Shown here piece after piece: positions 7,303-15,168 of a stretch of 15,995 bases of DNA (the stretch's first letter is position 1; every line of letters begins with the position of its first letter). The notes beneath the pieces are model-generated. The model saw nothing but the letters and a program-made list of their open reading frames with translations, was not told the origin of the DNA and searched no databases. A program made the position numbers and the translations under genes. Source of the DNA: Aquifex aeolicus (GTDB lineage Bacteria > Aquificota > Aquificia > Aquificales > Aquificaceae); assembly GCA_015662815.1 (NCBI GenBank), contig DQTK01000146.1, positions 1 through 15,995 on the forward strand, given 5' to 3'.

Positions 7303-8786
7303 ACTTCTTTTTTAGGGAATAGAATTTTTCTGCTTCTTAGCTTAAACTTTTCCTTTAAATAAGGAGTAATTTCCTTAGAAAATTCCTCTTCTCCTAGCAT
7401 CTCTAAAGACTCTTTCATTTTGTTGGGAGTTATAGGGTATAAAAGGTGTGTAAGTATGTATAAGCCATCTATTAAAGTGTATAAAACATTCCTGGTTTCT
7501 TCAGTTTTTCCAGCTTTGTTTAAAGCCCAAGGTTGTTTTTTATCAACGTATTTATTTAAATAGCTTGTAAGTTTAAGAATTTCCTCAATCGCTCTGTAAA
7601 AATTCAGTTTTTCCATAAAACTTTCATAGTTCTTAATAATCTCAGTAGCAAACTCTTCATATTCCTTGTCCTTTTTGCCCGAAACTTCTCCGCCTAAAAA
7701 CTTGTGAGCCATATTCACAACTCTGCTGTATAAATTCCCTACTTCATTTGCAAGTTCTCCGTTTATCCTATTGAGAATAGCCTTTCTTGAAAAATCTCCA
7801 TCTTGACCGAAAGGGACTTCTCTGAGTAGGAAATACCTTACTTCATCTAGTCCGTACTCTTCAACGATTTCATATGGATTTACTACATTACCGAGGGTCT
7901 TTGACATCTTTTTACCTTCCACAGTCCACCATCCATGGGCAAATACCCTTTTGGGAAGTTCATACCCGAGAGACATCAGGAAAGCAGGCCAATAAACAGT
8001 ATGAAATCTCAGAATATCTTTGCCCACTATGTGAATATCCGCAGGCCAGAAAGCCTCAATCCTATCTTCTAAGGCGGATATATAGTTAAAAAGAGCGTCA
8101 AACCAGACGTATACGGTATGGTCTGGGTCAAAGGGTACAGGTATTCCCCACTTCACCCTGCTTCTTGGTCTTGTAACCGAAAGGTCTTTTAAGCCTTTCT
8201 TTACAAAGGAAATGATTTCATTCCTTCTGTACTCCGGTTCTATAAATTCGGGATTCTTTTCGTAAAGTTCCAGGAGTTTATCCTGATACTTGGAAAGCTT
8301 AAAGAAGTAAGAAGGTTCCTTTATATATTCGCATTTTTTCTGATGGATTGGGCAGGTATAATCTTCACCAAGTTCCGTCTCGGATTTAAATTCTTCACAT
8401 CCTACACAATACCATCCTTCATATTCTCCTAAGTATATATCTCCTCTCCTATAGCATTCCTCAAATACTTTCTGAACAAACTCCACGTGGTAGGAATCTG
8501 TAGTTCTTATGAATTTTGTGTACTCAATTTTTAAAAATTCCCACAATTTTTTGAATCGCTGAGCGTTTCTGTCTACAAGCTCCTTTGGAGATATGCCAAG
8601 TTCTTCAGCCTTTTTCTGAATTTTAAGTCCGTGTTCATCGGTTCCCGTTAAGAAAAACACATCGTAATTCCTCATTCTGTAATATCTGGCTATTGTATCT
8701 GCTGCAATGGTTGTATAGGCATGACCCAAATGGGGGACGTCATTAACGTAGTATATAGGTGTTGTAATGTAAAACTTTTTTCTCAT
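7299..8786 (-). CDS. metG: Methionyl-tRNA synthetase, catalytic (alpha) subunit
   Basis: Charges tRNA-Met with methionine in the cytoplasm. The 495-residue product has the class I signatures HLGH (19-22) and KMSKT (293-297, with Thr where Ser is usual). A single zinc knuckle of C127-x2-C130 with C145-x2-H148 sits in the connective-peptide region. VYVWFDALFNYISAL (about 225-239) and the anticodon-binding helical domain with NKYVDKKQPW (about 411-420) follow. It stops after the core (RSRKILFPKKEV) without the C-terminal EMAP-II/Trbp111-like tRNA-binding domain. A. aeolicus is known to have a two-subunit MetRS, so this is called the alpha subunit, with the beta subunit expected elsewhere. Its stop overlaps the apbE start. 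The ATG lies 7 nt after a TATAAT, with no Shine-Dalgarno. Confidence 0.95.
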   Translation of the reverse strand: MRKKFYITTPIYYVNDVPHLGHAYTTIAADTIARYYRMRNYDVFFLTGTDEHGLKIQKKAEELGISPKELVDRNAQRFKKLWEFLKIEYTKFIRTTDSYHVEFVQKVFEECYRRGDIYLGEYEGWYCVGCEEFKSETELGEDYTCPIHQKKCEYIKEPSYFFKLSKYQDKLLELYEKNPEFIEPEYRRNEIISFVKKGLKDLSVTRPRSRVKWGIPVPFDPDHTVYVWFDALFNYISALEDRIEAFWPADIHIVGKDILRFHTVYWPAFLMSLGYELPKRVFAHGWWTVEGKKMSKTLGNVVNPYEIVEEYGLDEVRYFLLREVPFGQDGDFSRKAILNRINGELANEVGNLYSRVVNMAHKFLGGEVSGKKDKEYEEFATEIIKNYESFMEKLNFYRAIEEILKLTSYLNKYVDKKQPWALNKAGKTEETRNVLYTLIDGLYILTHLLYPITPNKMKESLEMLGEEEFSKEITPYLKEKFKLRSRKILFPKKEV

Positions 8787-8892
8787 GGATTTAATTATAA
8801 TTGCAAGTATTTTCCCTTATTAATTTCTCACTCAGTGTATTTTTAAAAATATTTAAAAAATGACTATATAATCTTTTATCTGGGGTCTGTGA
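8787..8892. promoter_or_regulatory. Divergent metG/purA promoter region with repeat copy
   Basis: A minus-strand TATAAT (8799-8794) ends 7 nt before the metG ATG, implying a leaderless message. A plus-strand TATAAT (8867-8872) lies 20 nt before the purA ATG and predicts a short leader of roughly 13 nt with a weak GGGG ribosome site. No strong -35 is seen for either. Between the two boxes lies repeat copy P (8824-8840) next to a 14-bp palindrome TATTTTTAAAAATA (8838-8851), well placed for a shared regulatory site. Confidence 0.5.
8824..8840 (-). repeat. Interspersed repeat copy P (ATACRMTGRGTGAGAAA)
   Basis: Minus strand ATACACTGAGTGAGAAA, one mismatch in 17 from copy R (6411-6427) and in the same orientation. 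Copies R and P therefore form direct repeats bracketing the metG-apbE operon. Similarity to copy L extends well beyond the 17-bp core on both sides. Confidence 0.6.
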
Positions 8893-10191
8893 ATGGAAAA
8901 ACTGGTTATTTTAGGTGTCCAGTGGGGCGATGAAGGTAAAGGAAAAATTGTAGACCTTCTATCCGAGCATTTCGATGTTGCTGTTAGGTACCAAGGGGGA
9001 AGCAATGCGGGACATACGGTAGTAATCAATGAAGAGAAGTTCATTTTACACCTACTCCCTACCGGGATACTTCATGAACACGTAATCGGCGTAATCGCCC
9101 AAGGAATGGTTGTAGACCTTGAAGTTCTGGAACAGGAAATAAAAGGACTTGAAGAAAAGGGAATCTATATAAAGGATAGACTAGTCATTAGTGATAGGGT
9201 TCATCTGGTAATGCCTTATCACAAACTCTTAGATTCTCTGTTTGAGAAGAAGAAAGGTATAGGTACAACACTCAGAGGTATAGGACCCTCGTATATGTTC
9301 AAATACGGAAGAAAAGGAATAAGAATAAGTGACCTCTACGATGAAAAAAGATTCTACAATCTACTTGAAGAAAATCTCAATTTTGTTAAAAGCATTTGTG
9401 AAAAGGTTTTCTGTGAAAGGTTCGAACTGGATTTAAACTCTATTTATGAAAGACAGCTTTCTATATTTGAGAAACTAAAAAGTAATGTCAAAGACGCCTT
9501 TAGATTCTTCACCGAAAGAAATAAGAGTATTCTCTTTGAGGGAGCTCAAGGGACACTTCTTGACATAGACATGGGAACTTATCCCTTCGTGACTTCATCC
9601 AACTCTTCTGCTCTTGGTCTATCAAATGGAACCGGACTTTCTCCTAAATATTTTTCCGATGCCTACTTCCTCGGAGTAGCAAAGGCATACGTAACCAGAG
9701 TCGGTGAAGGACCTTTTCCTACAGAATTGAAGGGAAAAGAAGGAGAAAGGTTAAGAGAACTCGGAGGGGAATACGGTTCTACTACCGGAAGACCAAGAAG
9801 ATGTGGATGGTTAGATTTAGTAGCGTTGAAATACGCGACAGACGTAAATGGGTTAAGCGGTTTGGTCCTTACAAAACTTGATGTCCTTGACGGATTTGAA
9901 GAGGTTAAAGTCTGCGTAGCTTACGAGCTTGACGGAGAAGTCATTGATTATTTCCCGGCTTCTTATTCTCAGCTAAGTAGAGTAAAACCTGTTTATGAAA
10001 CTCTAAAGGGATGGAACAAAAGTACAAAAGGAGCTAAGGATATAAACGAGCTTCCCAAGGAAGCACTTGATTATATAAGATTTATAGAGAATTATATTGG
10101 TGTTTCCGTAGTTATGCTTTCAACAGGACCAAAGAGGAAAGAATACATATGGCTGAAAGAAATTCTGAAGACAAAGAGCAGTTATTCATAA
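8893..10191 (+). CDS. purA: Adenylosuccinate synthetase
   Basis: GTP-dependent joining of IMP and aspartate to adenylosuccinate, the first committed step from IMP to AMP. The 432-residue product is the normal length. It has GVQWGDEGKGKIVD (about 8-21, with catalytic D13), GGSNAGHTV with H41, GTTLRGIGPSY, GEGPFPTEL, and TGRPRRCGWLDL in the C-terminal half. It is the first gene of an overlapping plus-strand series that continues through gspF. The next ORF starts 43 bp before the purA stop. Transcription probably starts from the TATAAT at 8867-8872. Confidence 0.97.
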   Translation: MEKLVILGVQWGDEGKGKIVDLLSEHFDVAVRYQGGSNAGHTVVINEEKFILHLLPTGILHEHVIGVIAQGMVVDLEVLEQEIKGLEEKGIYIKDRLVISDRVHLVMPYHKLLDSLFEKKKGIGTTLRGIGPSYMFKYGRKGIRISDLYDEKRFYNLLEENLNFVKSICEKVFCERFELDLNSIYERQLSIFEKLKSNVKDAFRFFTERNKSILFEGAQGTLLDIDMGTYPFVTSSNSSALGLSNGTGLSPKYFSDAYFLGVAKAYVTRVGEGPFPTELKGKEGERLRELGGEYGSTTGRPRRCGWLDLVALKYATDVNGLSGLVLTKLDVLDGFEEVKVCVAYELDGEVIDYFPASYSQLSRVKPVYETLKGWNKSTKGAKDINELPKEALDYIRFIENYIGVSVVMLSTGPKRKEYIWLKEILKTKSSYS

Positions 10192-10580
10192 AAAGAGCTA
10201 GACAGTTTGCCTATTCCGTAATCTTTGGATATTCGTTGCTTTTAATAGCTGCCTTTATACTCTATCCTTTCTTTAAACTTCCCGTTGTACCCAGACTCGT
10301 GAAATACGTAGTCATAGCAGAGGTTGTAAGCGGAATCTTCGCATATGCAATTGCTCTCTTGATCAGAAAAATTTTTCTTCCCGTAAAGGCTGAAGGCGAA
10401 TACTGGGGATTTATAGCTATGCGCAGATACTTCTGGAGTTATGCATTAATAACAATTCCCTATTTCATAGGTTATATCTTTTTCATTTTCGTGGGGCATA
10501 TAGAAAGTGTGGTATTAGGATATCTAATAAGTACAGTAGGGGTATTATTATTCCTTCCTCGGAACGGAGACGTAATATGA
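10149..10580 (+). CDS. Four-helix membrane protein, unknown function
   Basis: I do not recognise this 143-residue protein. After a charged N-terminus it has four hydrophobic segments, roughly residues 23-45, 51-71, 93-116 and 119-138, so a small integral membrane protein is likely. It overlaps the end of purA by 43 bp, with an AGAGGAAAG ribosome-site candidate about 9 nt before its ATG. Its TGA overlaps the gspD ATG as ATGA. The position suggests translational coupling to gspD, so a role near the secretion machine is possible, but that is inference from context only. No cofactor or catalytic motif is visible. Confidence 0.8.
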   Translation: MAERNSEDKEQLFIKRARQFAYSVIFGYSLLLIAAFILYPFFKLPVVPRLVKYVVIAEVVSGIFAYAIALLIRKIFLPVKAEGEYWGFIAMRRYFWSYALITIPYFIGYIFFIFVGHIESVVLGYLISTVGVLLFLPRNGDVI

Positions 10581-12502
10581 GAAAAGTAATTCTGATTTTT
10601 CTTCTCCTTATTTCTGCTTCCTTTCCGGGAGTAATTTTAAACTTTGACGAAGTTGACATAAAAACCGTTGCGGTAAACATTGCAAAGCTCCTTAATAAGA
10701 ATGTACTCATAGACCCTAAGGTGAGGGGAAAAATTACCCTGATATCCAATAAGGAAATAAGCTACAGGGAGGCTTTAGAACTATTTTCCCAAGCCTTAGC
10801 TTCCCAAGGCTACACCTTAATCGTGGAAGGGGATGTTATAAAAATACTTCCTACAAATCAGGGGATACCTTTTACAAGAATAAAGGTAGGAGATGGTGGA
10901 GAACTGGTCTCCATAGTTTACAAGCTAAAAAATGTGAGTGCATCACAGATAGTCTCTTCACTCAGACCTTTTCTCTCTCCATACGGAAGAATAGCTTTTC
11001 ACAATCAATCTAATTCCGTTATTATTACCGACTATGGTGATTCAATAAAAAAGATAAAGAAAATTTTATCCACACTGGATAGCGGTAAAGCCGGCGGGAG
11101 GGTGAATATATACAGGTTAAAGTACGTAAAACCTTCCTACCTTGCAAAGCTCCTAAATCCGCTTTCTACTCTTTCAACAAAGAAGTACGGTGAGCCCGTA
11201 ATAATAAGTGCCGTAGATGAAGTAGGTACATTGGCGGTTTACGCTCATACCGAACTCCAAGAAACAATAAGGGGAATTATTTCAGAGATAGATACCCCTG
11301 ATTCTCTGGAGGCAGAAAGGAGTTTTTACATAATTCCCCTGAATTTTATCTCTGCTGAGGAGCTTTACGATAGTCTTAAGTCTCTCTTCCAGGAAGTTAA
11401 GGGAACAACAACTTATATGACAACCGGGAGAACAAAAATAGGTAAAAAAGGAAAGACAATTAGTTCCTTAGGATTAACCACCATTACCTTGAAAACGGGA
11501 ATGAAGATAGGTATAGATAAGAGGACTAATTCCTTGATACTTTACGCCACTAAAGCTGAATACAGGGCATTAAAGGAATTTGTAAACAAACTGGATAAAA
11601 GGAGAAAACAGCTTCTTCTGACAGCTACAATAGTTGAAGCTTCGGCTAAAACCATATTGGAAGCCGGTGTAAGATGGCAAATTCTCGGAACTCATGGTGG
11701 TGCGGTATTTAAAGGCTCTTCCCTACAAGATATTTACAACGCTTTTAAATCCGGGCAGTTTATTATGGGAGCGTTTAGTCAAAGCGGAACTACCGTTTCT
11801 ATTAGTGGAATAGACTTCTTTTTCCCTGATTTGGTCTTCCTCTTTTCCCTACTTGAACAGGGGACAGGATTTAACGTAGTATCCAATCCCAAAATACTGA
11901 CGCTTGATAACCAGGAAGCCCTTATAAAGGTCGGTCAAGTAATTCCATTTCCGACGGGAATAAAGTACGATGTAAACGGAAATCCTATTATTACCTATGA
12001 CTACAAAGATGTAGGTCTTGAGCTTAAAATTACCCCGAGAATAACGGGAAATACTATAAGACTAGTAATAAATTTGAAACTTCAGGAAATAACTGGTTAT
12101 CTTACAAATGAAATCTCAGGAGTAAACTACACTGTACCGATAACTTCCAATAGGGAGCTAAATTCAGACCTCGTAGTAGAGAACGGCAGAACAGTGGTCA
12201 TAGGAGGTCTTATAAGCAACAAAACGCTGAGAAGTACGGAGAAAGTTCCCGGTTTGGGAAATATTCCTTTGGTGGGTAGACTCTTTAGATACGATAGAGA
12301 TGAAAACGATAGAACCAGTTTGTTTATATTTCTTACACCTTACGTAATTACAACGCCTCAGGACTTGACGAGAATAACCGAGGCTCACCGCAAGCTAGCG
12401 GATAAACTGATGAAGGCAATCAGCGGTGAGGACAATAAGAAAAAGATTAATAAGGTAGATATAGAACCTGAAGAAGATTGGGAAGATGAAGATATTATTT
12501 AG
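10577..12502 (+). CDS. gspD: Type II secretion system secretin GspD
   Basis: Outer-membrane channel of a type II secretion (or closely related) system. The 641-residue product starts with a signal peptide (about 1-18). An N0 domain follows (VDIKTVAVNIAKLLNKNVLI then PKVRGKIT, to about 92), then N1-N3 repeats (about 112-340; NVSASQIVSSLRPFLSPYG, FISAEELYDSLKSLF). The secretin domain covers about 344-592 with LLLTATIVEASA, VVSNPKILTLDNQEALIKVG, YKDVGLELKITPRI and the closing KVPGLGNIPLVGRLFRYD. The tail after about 605 is charged and ends acidic (EPEEDWEDEDII), with no obvious pilotin-binding motif. A GGAG site lies about 8 nt before the ATG. It overlaps the next gene by 17 bp. Confidence 0.95.
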   Translation: MRKVILIFLLLISASFPGVILNFDEVDIKTVAVNIAKLLNKNVLIDPKVRGKITLISNKEISYREALELFSQALASQGYTLIVEGDVIKILPTNQGIPFTRIKVGDGGELVSIVYKLKNVSASQIVSSLRPFLSPYGRIAFHNQSNSVIITDYGDSIKKIKKILSTLDSGKAGGRVNIYRLKYVKPSYLAKLLNPLSTLSTKKYGEPVIISAVDEVGTLAVYAHTELQETIRGIISEIDTPDSLEAERSFYIIPLNFISAEELYDSLKSLFQEVKGTTTYMTTGRTKIGKKGKTISSLGLTTITLKTGMKIGIDKRTNSLILYATKAEYRALKEFVNKLDKRRKQLLLTATIVEASAKTILEAGVRWQILGTHGGAVFKGSSLQDIYNAFKSGQFIMGAFSQSGTTVSISGIDFFFPDLVFLFSLLEQGTGFNVVSNPKILTLDNQEALIKVGQVIPFPTGIKYDVNGNPIITYDYKDVGLELKITPRITGNTIRLVINLKLQEITGYLTNEISGVNYTVPITSNRELNSDLVVENGRTVVIGGLISNKTLRSTEKVPGLGNIPLVGRLFRYDRDENDRTSLFIFLTPYVITTPQDLTRITEAHRKLADKLMKAISGEDNKKKINKVDIEPEEDWEDEDII

Positions 12503-13127
12503 AGCATTCTTAGGGACAGCCCTCGGATTGGTTATCTTATTCACTTTACTGTTTTTTACTTTTCCTAAATTCATCTTTGCAGATAAATTACTGGAGAGAA
12601 ATGGCTTTTTCCTGATTACAAAGGACATTAAAGAATATCCCTTTTCGATAATTTTGGAAAAAGGAGAGATTTACAGTAAAAACGAAAGGTTAATTTATTT
12701 TGATAAAGCTATTGCAAATTTTTCTTTAAAGGGTTTGAGTTTAAAAATCATATGCGGGGGAAAGTATTCGGAAACCCTGTTGGGATATTTCGGGAAAATC
12801 GAGTTGAGATTTAAAGAATTTTCCTGCTTGGAACATGTAAAGTTATTAAACGGTGCGCTAACCCTCGGAGAGGGTATTTTTGGAAGAGTAGAAATAGAAG
12901 GGTTAAACCTTAGGGGAGTTTCTCTCGATAGACTTTCTTTGAATTTTAAAGGGAAAACCTTTTCCGGGAAAATATCTTATATGGGTTTTGAGCTTCAGGG
13001 GAGCGGTGTAATAGAGCTAAACAGAAAAAATTTGATGGATTCAAAAGTTGACGGTGAGTTTAACTCAAAAGGTATAAAGGTGGAAGTTCAAGGAACACTC
13101 AGGAACCTGAGGATAACGGTAAGGTGA
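12486..13127 (+). CDS. gspN: GspN-like bitopic envelope protein
   Basis: The 213-residue product has one N-terminal membrane helix (about 6-29) followed by a beta-rich, glycine-containing periplasmic region with repeated short strands (SLKGLSLKI, LNGALTLGEGIFGRVEIEGL, FSGKISYMGFELQGSG). Architecture and position between gspD and gspK fit the T2SS GspN family, which resembles AsmA-like folds. The sequence itself is divergent and I see no diagnostic motif, so the name rests partly on context. GspC or a GspL/M-like assembly protein is an alternative. The ATG lies inside the last codons of gspD, and its TGA overlaps the GTG start of gspK (GTGA). Confidence 0.6.
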   Translation: MKILFRAFLGTALGLVILFTLLFFTFPKFIFADKLLERNGFFLITKDIKEYPFSIILEKGEIYSKNERLIYFDKAIANFSLKGLSLKIICGGKYSETLLGYFGKIELRFKEFSCLEHVKLLNGALTLGEGIFGRVEIEGLNLRGVSLDRLSLNFKGKTFSGKISYMGFELQGSGVIELNRKNLMDSKVDGEFNSKGIKVEVQGTLRNLRITVR

Positions 13128-13981
13128 TTCTCGTATTAGTTTTAGGGTTTTTCTTAACACTTACCTACTACGTTACCGATACGCTTCAGAGTACAAATTC
13201 TACTAGGGAAATCTATGAGAAAGTATACTTAAAGGAAAAACATTATATAATTTTGGATTCCCTAATTTCTAAGATAACGATCTTACTTCAGAGGGAAGAA
13301 AGGGGTTACGATGCACTTACGGACCCTTGGGCAAAACCCTATATTTTTGAAACCCATCTGGGAACCATTAGCGTGGAAATAGTGGATGAGGACAGATTTT
13401 TAAATCCCAATTACATAACGAAGATAAGAGGCCTTCGAGAAGTATTTGAAAAACTTTTTCGTTTTTTAGAAGTTGATTTAGAACTCCTTAATAGGATACT
13501 CGTATGGACAGGACAAGAGCAAGGATTTATAGACTTAGAATTACCTCTAAAAAGAAAACCTATGGATTCTGTACATGAAATAGAACTTTTTTGGAATAAA
13601 AAGGAGGATTTATACGGCAAGGAAAAGGATTTTGAGAAAAAACCGGGACTTTTGGAACTTTTAACAGTATTTTCTGACGGGAAAGTGAACATAAATACTG
13701 CACCTGTACACATAATATTTGCTCTCGATAAAGATATAGATTGGGACTTGGCAAAAAGAATTGCGGATTACAGAAGAGATAAACCCTTTAGGCGTATAAG
13801 GGACTTACTGCTGGTCAAAGGTGTCACCCTAGACATTGCATACAGATTGGAAAGCAAGATAAAGGTGAGGAGTAGATTCTTCAGGGTAAAAATGTCAATA
13901 AAAACAGATAAGGTGGAAACAACTTTGACCTTCATTTATGACAGGGATAGGAATAAGATACTCTATAAAGAACTGGAATGA
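13124..13981 (+). CDS. gspK: Type II secretion minor pseudopilin GspK
   Basis: GspK caps the tip of the T2SS pseudopilus. The 285-residue product has an N-terminal hydrophobic helix (about 2-18), a central alpha-rich region with WGQ-type context (RILVWTGQEQGFIDLELP, about 124-141), and the diagnostic GspK motif GKVNINTAP (about 186-194). Two helix-hairpin-like elements follow (LAKRIADYRRDKPF then RIRDLLLVKG). The GTG at 13124 overlaps the upstream stop, and no other start codon exists upstream before an in-frame stop. The protein therefore begins almost at the hydrophobic helix and lacks the usual prepilin leader with Gly before the cleavage point. Its TGA overlaps the gspF ATG. Confidence 0.85.
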   Translation: MILVLVLGFFLTLTYYVTDTLQSTNSTREIYEKVYLKEKHYIILDSLISKITILLQREERGYDALTDPWAKPYIFETHLGTISVEIVDEDRFLNPNYITKIRGLREVFEKLFRFLEVDLELLNRILVWTGQEQGFIDLELPLKRKPMDSVHEIELFWNKKEDLYGKEKDFEKKPGLLELLTVFSDGKVNINTAPVHIIFALDKDIDWDLAKRIADYRRDKPFRRIRDLLLVKGVTLDIAYRLESKIKVRSRFFRVKMSIKTDKVETTLTFIYDRDRNKILYKELE

Positions 13982-15156
13982 AAAGCTACGTATATGAAGG
14001 AATAAAGGAAGGAAAAAGGGTAAAAGGTATCTTAAAAGCAAAAGACCGTCGTGAGCTCTTAAAAAACTTAAAGTACGAAGGGATTAAACCTATCAAGATA
14101 GAGGAAAAAAAAGACAGAAAATTTACTCTCTTCAGAAAGAAAGTTTCCGAGGAGGAATTATCCTTCGCATTAATACAACTCTCCGTTTTGCTCTCCTCAG
14201 GAATGCCCTTAACGAAGGCATTGGAATTGCTTTCTTCTCAGGTGGAAAATGAATTACTTGCCGGAGCTATAAATCAGATTAAATCTTCCATTGAAAAAGG
14301 TGACAACCTGGCGGAAGCTTTTAGACGAACAGATATATTCCCCGAGTTTCTTTCTGAGATGCTAACAGTGGTACAAAGAGGTGAAAATCTAGAGTATATA
14401 TTTCAAGTTGCGGGTGAGTACCTACAGAAGATTGCAGAGTTTAAAGGGAAAGTCATATCTTCCATTACATACCCTCTGGTTGTAATCCTTTTTAGCTTTG
14501 TCTCCCTATTTATAGCTGTAAAGGTTGTAGTGCCTAAAATAGCAAATGTTCTCGAAAGTTTTGGCAAAGAGCTTCCCTTTATTACTAAAGTCATACTCGT
14601 ATTTGCGGATGTATTATCCGTCCTCCTAATCCTATCTCCTTTAGTTTTGATTGCCTTTCACTTCCGTGAGAAGTTTATCAAAAGGGAAAAACAACATTTC
14701 ATTCTGCTTAATCTACCCATACTCGGAAAGCTGAATTTATACTTTAACCTTTCTCGCTTCTCCCGTGTACTTGCAATGCTTCTCAGTGCTTCGGTACCGA
14801 TAAATTCCGCTTTAAACCTCGCGGTAAAAAGCATTTCCAACGTTTATCTTAGGAAGAAATTCAGTAAACTTATTTCCGAGGTGGAGAAAGGGAAAAGCTT
14901 TTCCGCTTTGCTTTCAAAGGAAAAGGAAATCCCGGAACTTTTTATAAACCTTGTAGAAACCGGTGAAACAAGTGGAGAGCTTGAAAGGATGTTAAACCTC
15001 TTGTCGGAGATTTATGAAAAGTACTCCGAAAGAGTAATAAACTTTTGGCTTAGAATAGTTGAACCTTTAGCAATCCTGATTATAGGAATTACCGTGGGAA
15101 TTATTGCGGTGAGTGTAATACTTCCTCTCACGGAAATAACCGCGGGAGTAAGATAA
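13978..15156 (+). CDS. gspF: Type II secretion inner-membrane platform protein GspF
   Basis: Polytopic platform protein that works with the secretion ATPase to extend the pseudopilus. The 392-residue product has the standard layout. A soluble N-terminus (YVYEGIKEGKRVKGILKAKD) comes first, then the first T2SF domain (about 60-180, FALIQLSVLLSSGMPLTKAL). Membrane helices lie at about 164-186 and 208-228. The second T2SF domain (about 258-380, FSRVLAMLLSASVPINSALN) follows, with LVETGETSGEL (about 325-335) and a last membrane helix (about 360-382). Type IV pilus PilC is a homologue, but the neighbouring GspD, GspK and GspN-like genes favour T2SS. It is the last gene of the purA operon. Its TAA is 12 bp from the stop of the convergent glycosyltransferase, with no intrinsic terminator between. 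Confidence 0.93.
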   Translation: MKSYVYEGIKEGKRVKGILKAKDRRELLKNLKYEGIKPIKIEEKKDRKFTLFRKKVSEEELSFALIQLSVLLSSGMPLTKALELLSSQVENELLAGAINQIKSSIEKGDNLAEAFRRTDIFPEFLSEMLTVVQRGENLEYIFQVAGEYLQKIAEFKGKVISSITYPLVVILFSFVSLFIAVKVVVPKIANVLESFGKELPFITKVILVFADVLSVLLILSPLVLIAFHFREKFIKREKQHFILLNLPILGKLNLYFNLSRFSRVLAMLLSASVPINSALNLAVKSISNVYLRKKFSKLISEVEKGKSFSALLSKEKEIPELFINLVETGETSGELERMLNLLSEIYEKYSERVINFWLRIVEPLAILIIGITVGIIAVSVILPLTEITAGVR

Positions 15157-15168
15157 CTCATTTAATTC

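Noticed and set aside
13060..13123. Upstream extension of gspK to supply a prepilin leader
   Set aside because: The in-frame sequence has no ATG, GTG or TTG between the preceding stop and GTG 13124.
15157..15168. Bidirectional terminator between gspF and the glycosyltransferase
   Set aside because: The 12-bp gap and its flanks show no stable stem followed by a T run.
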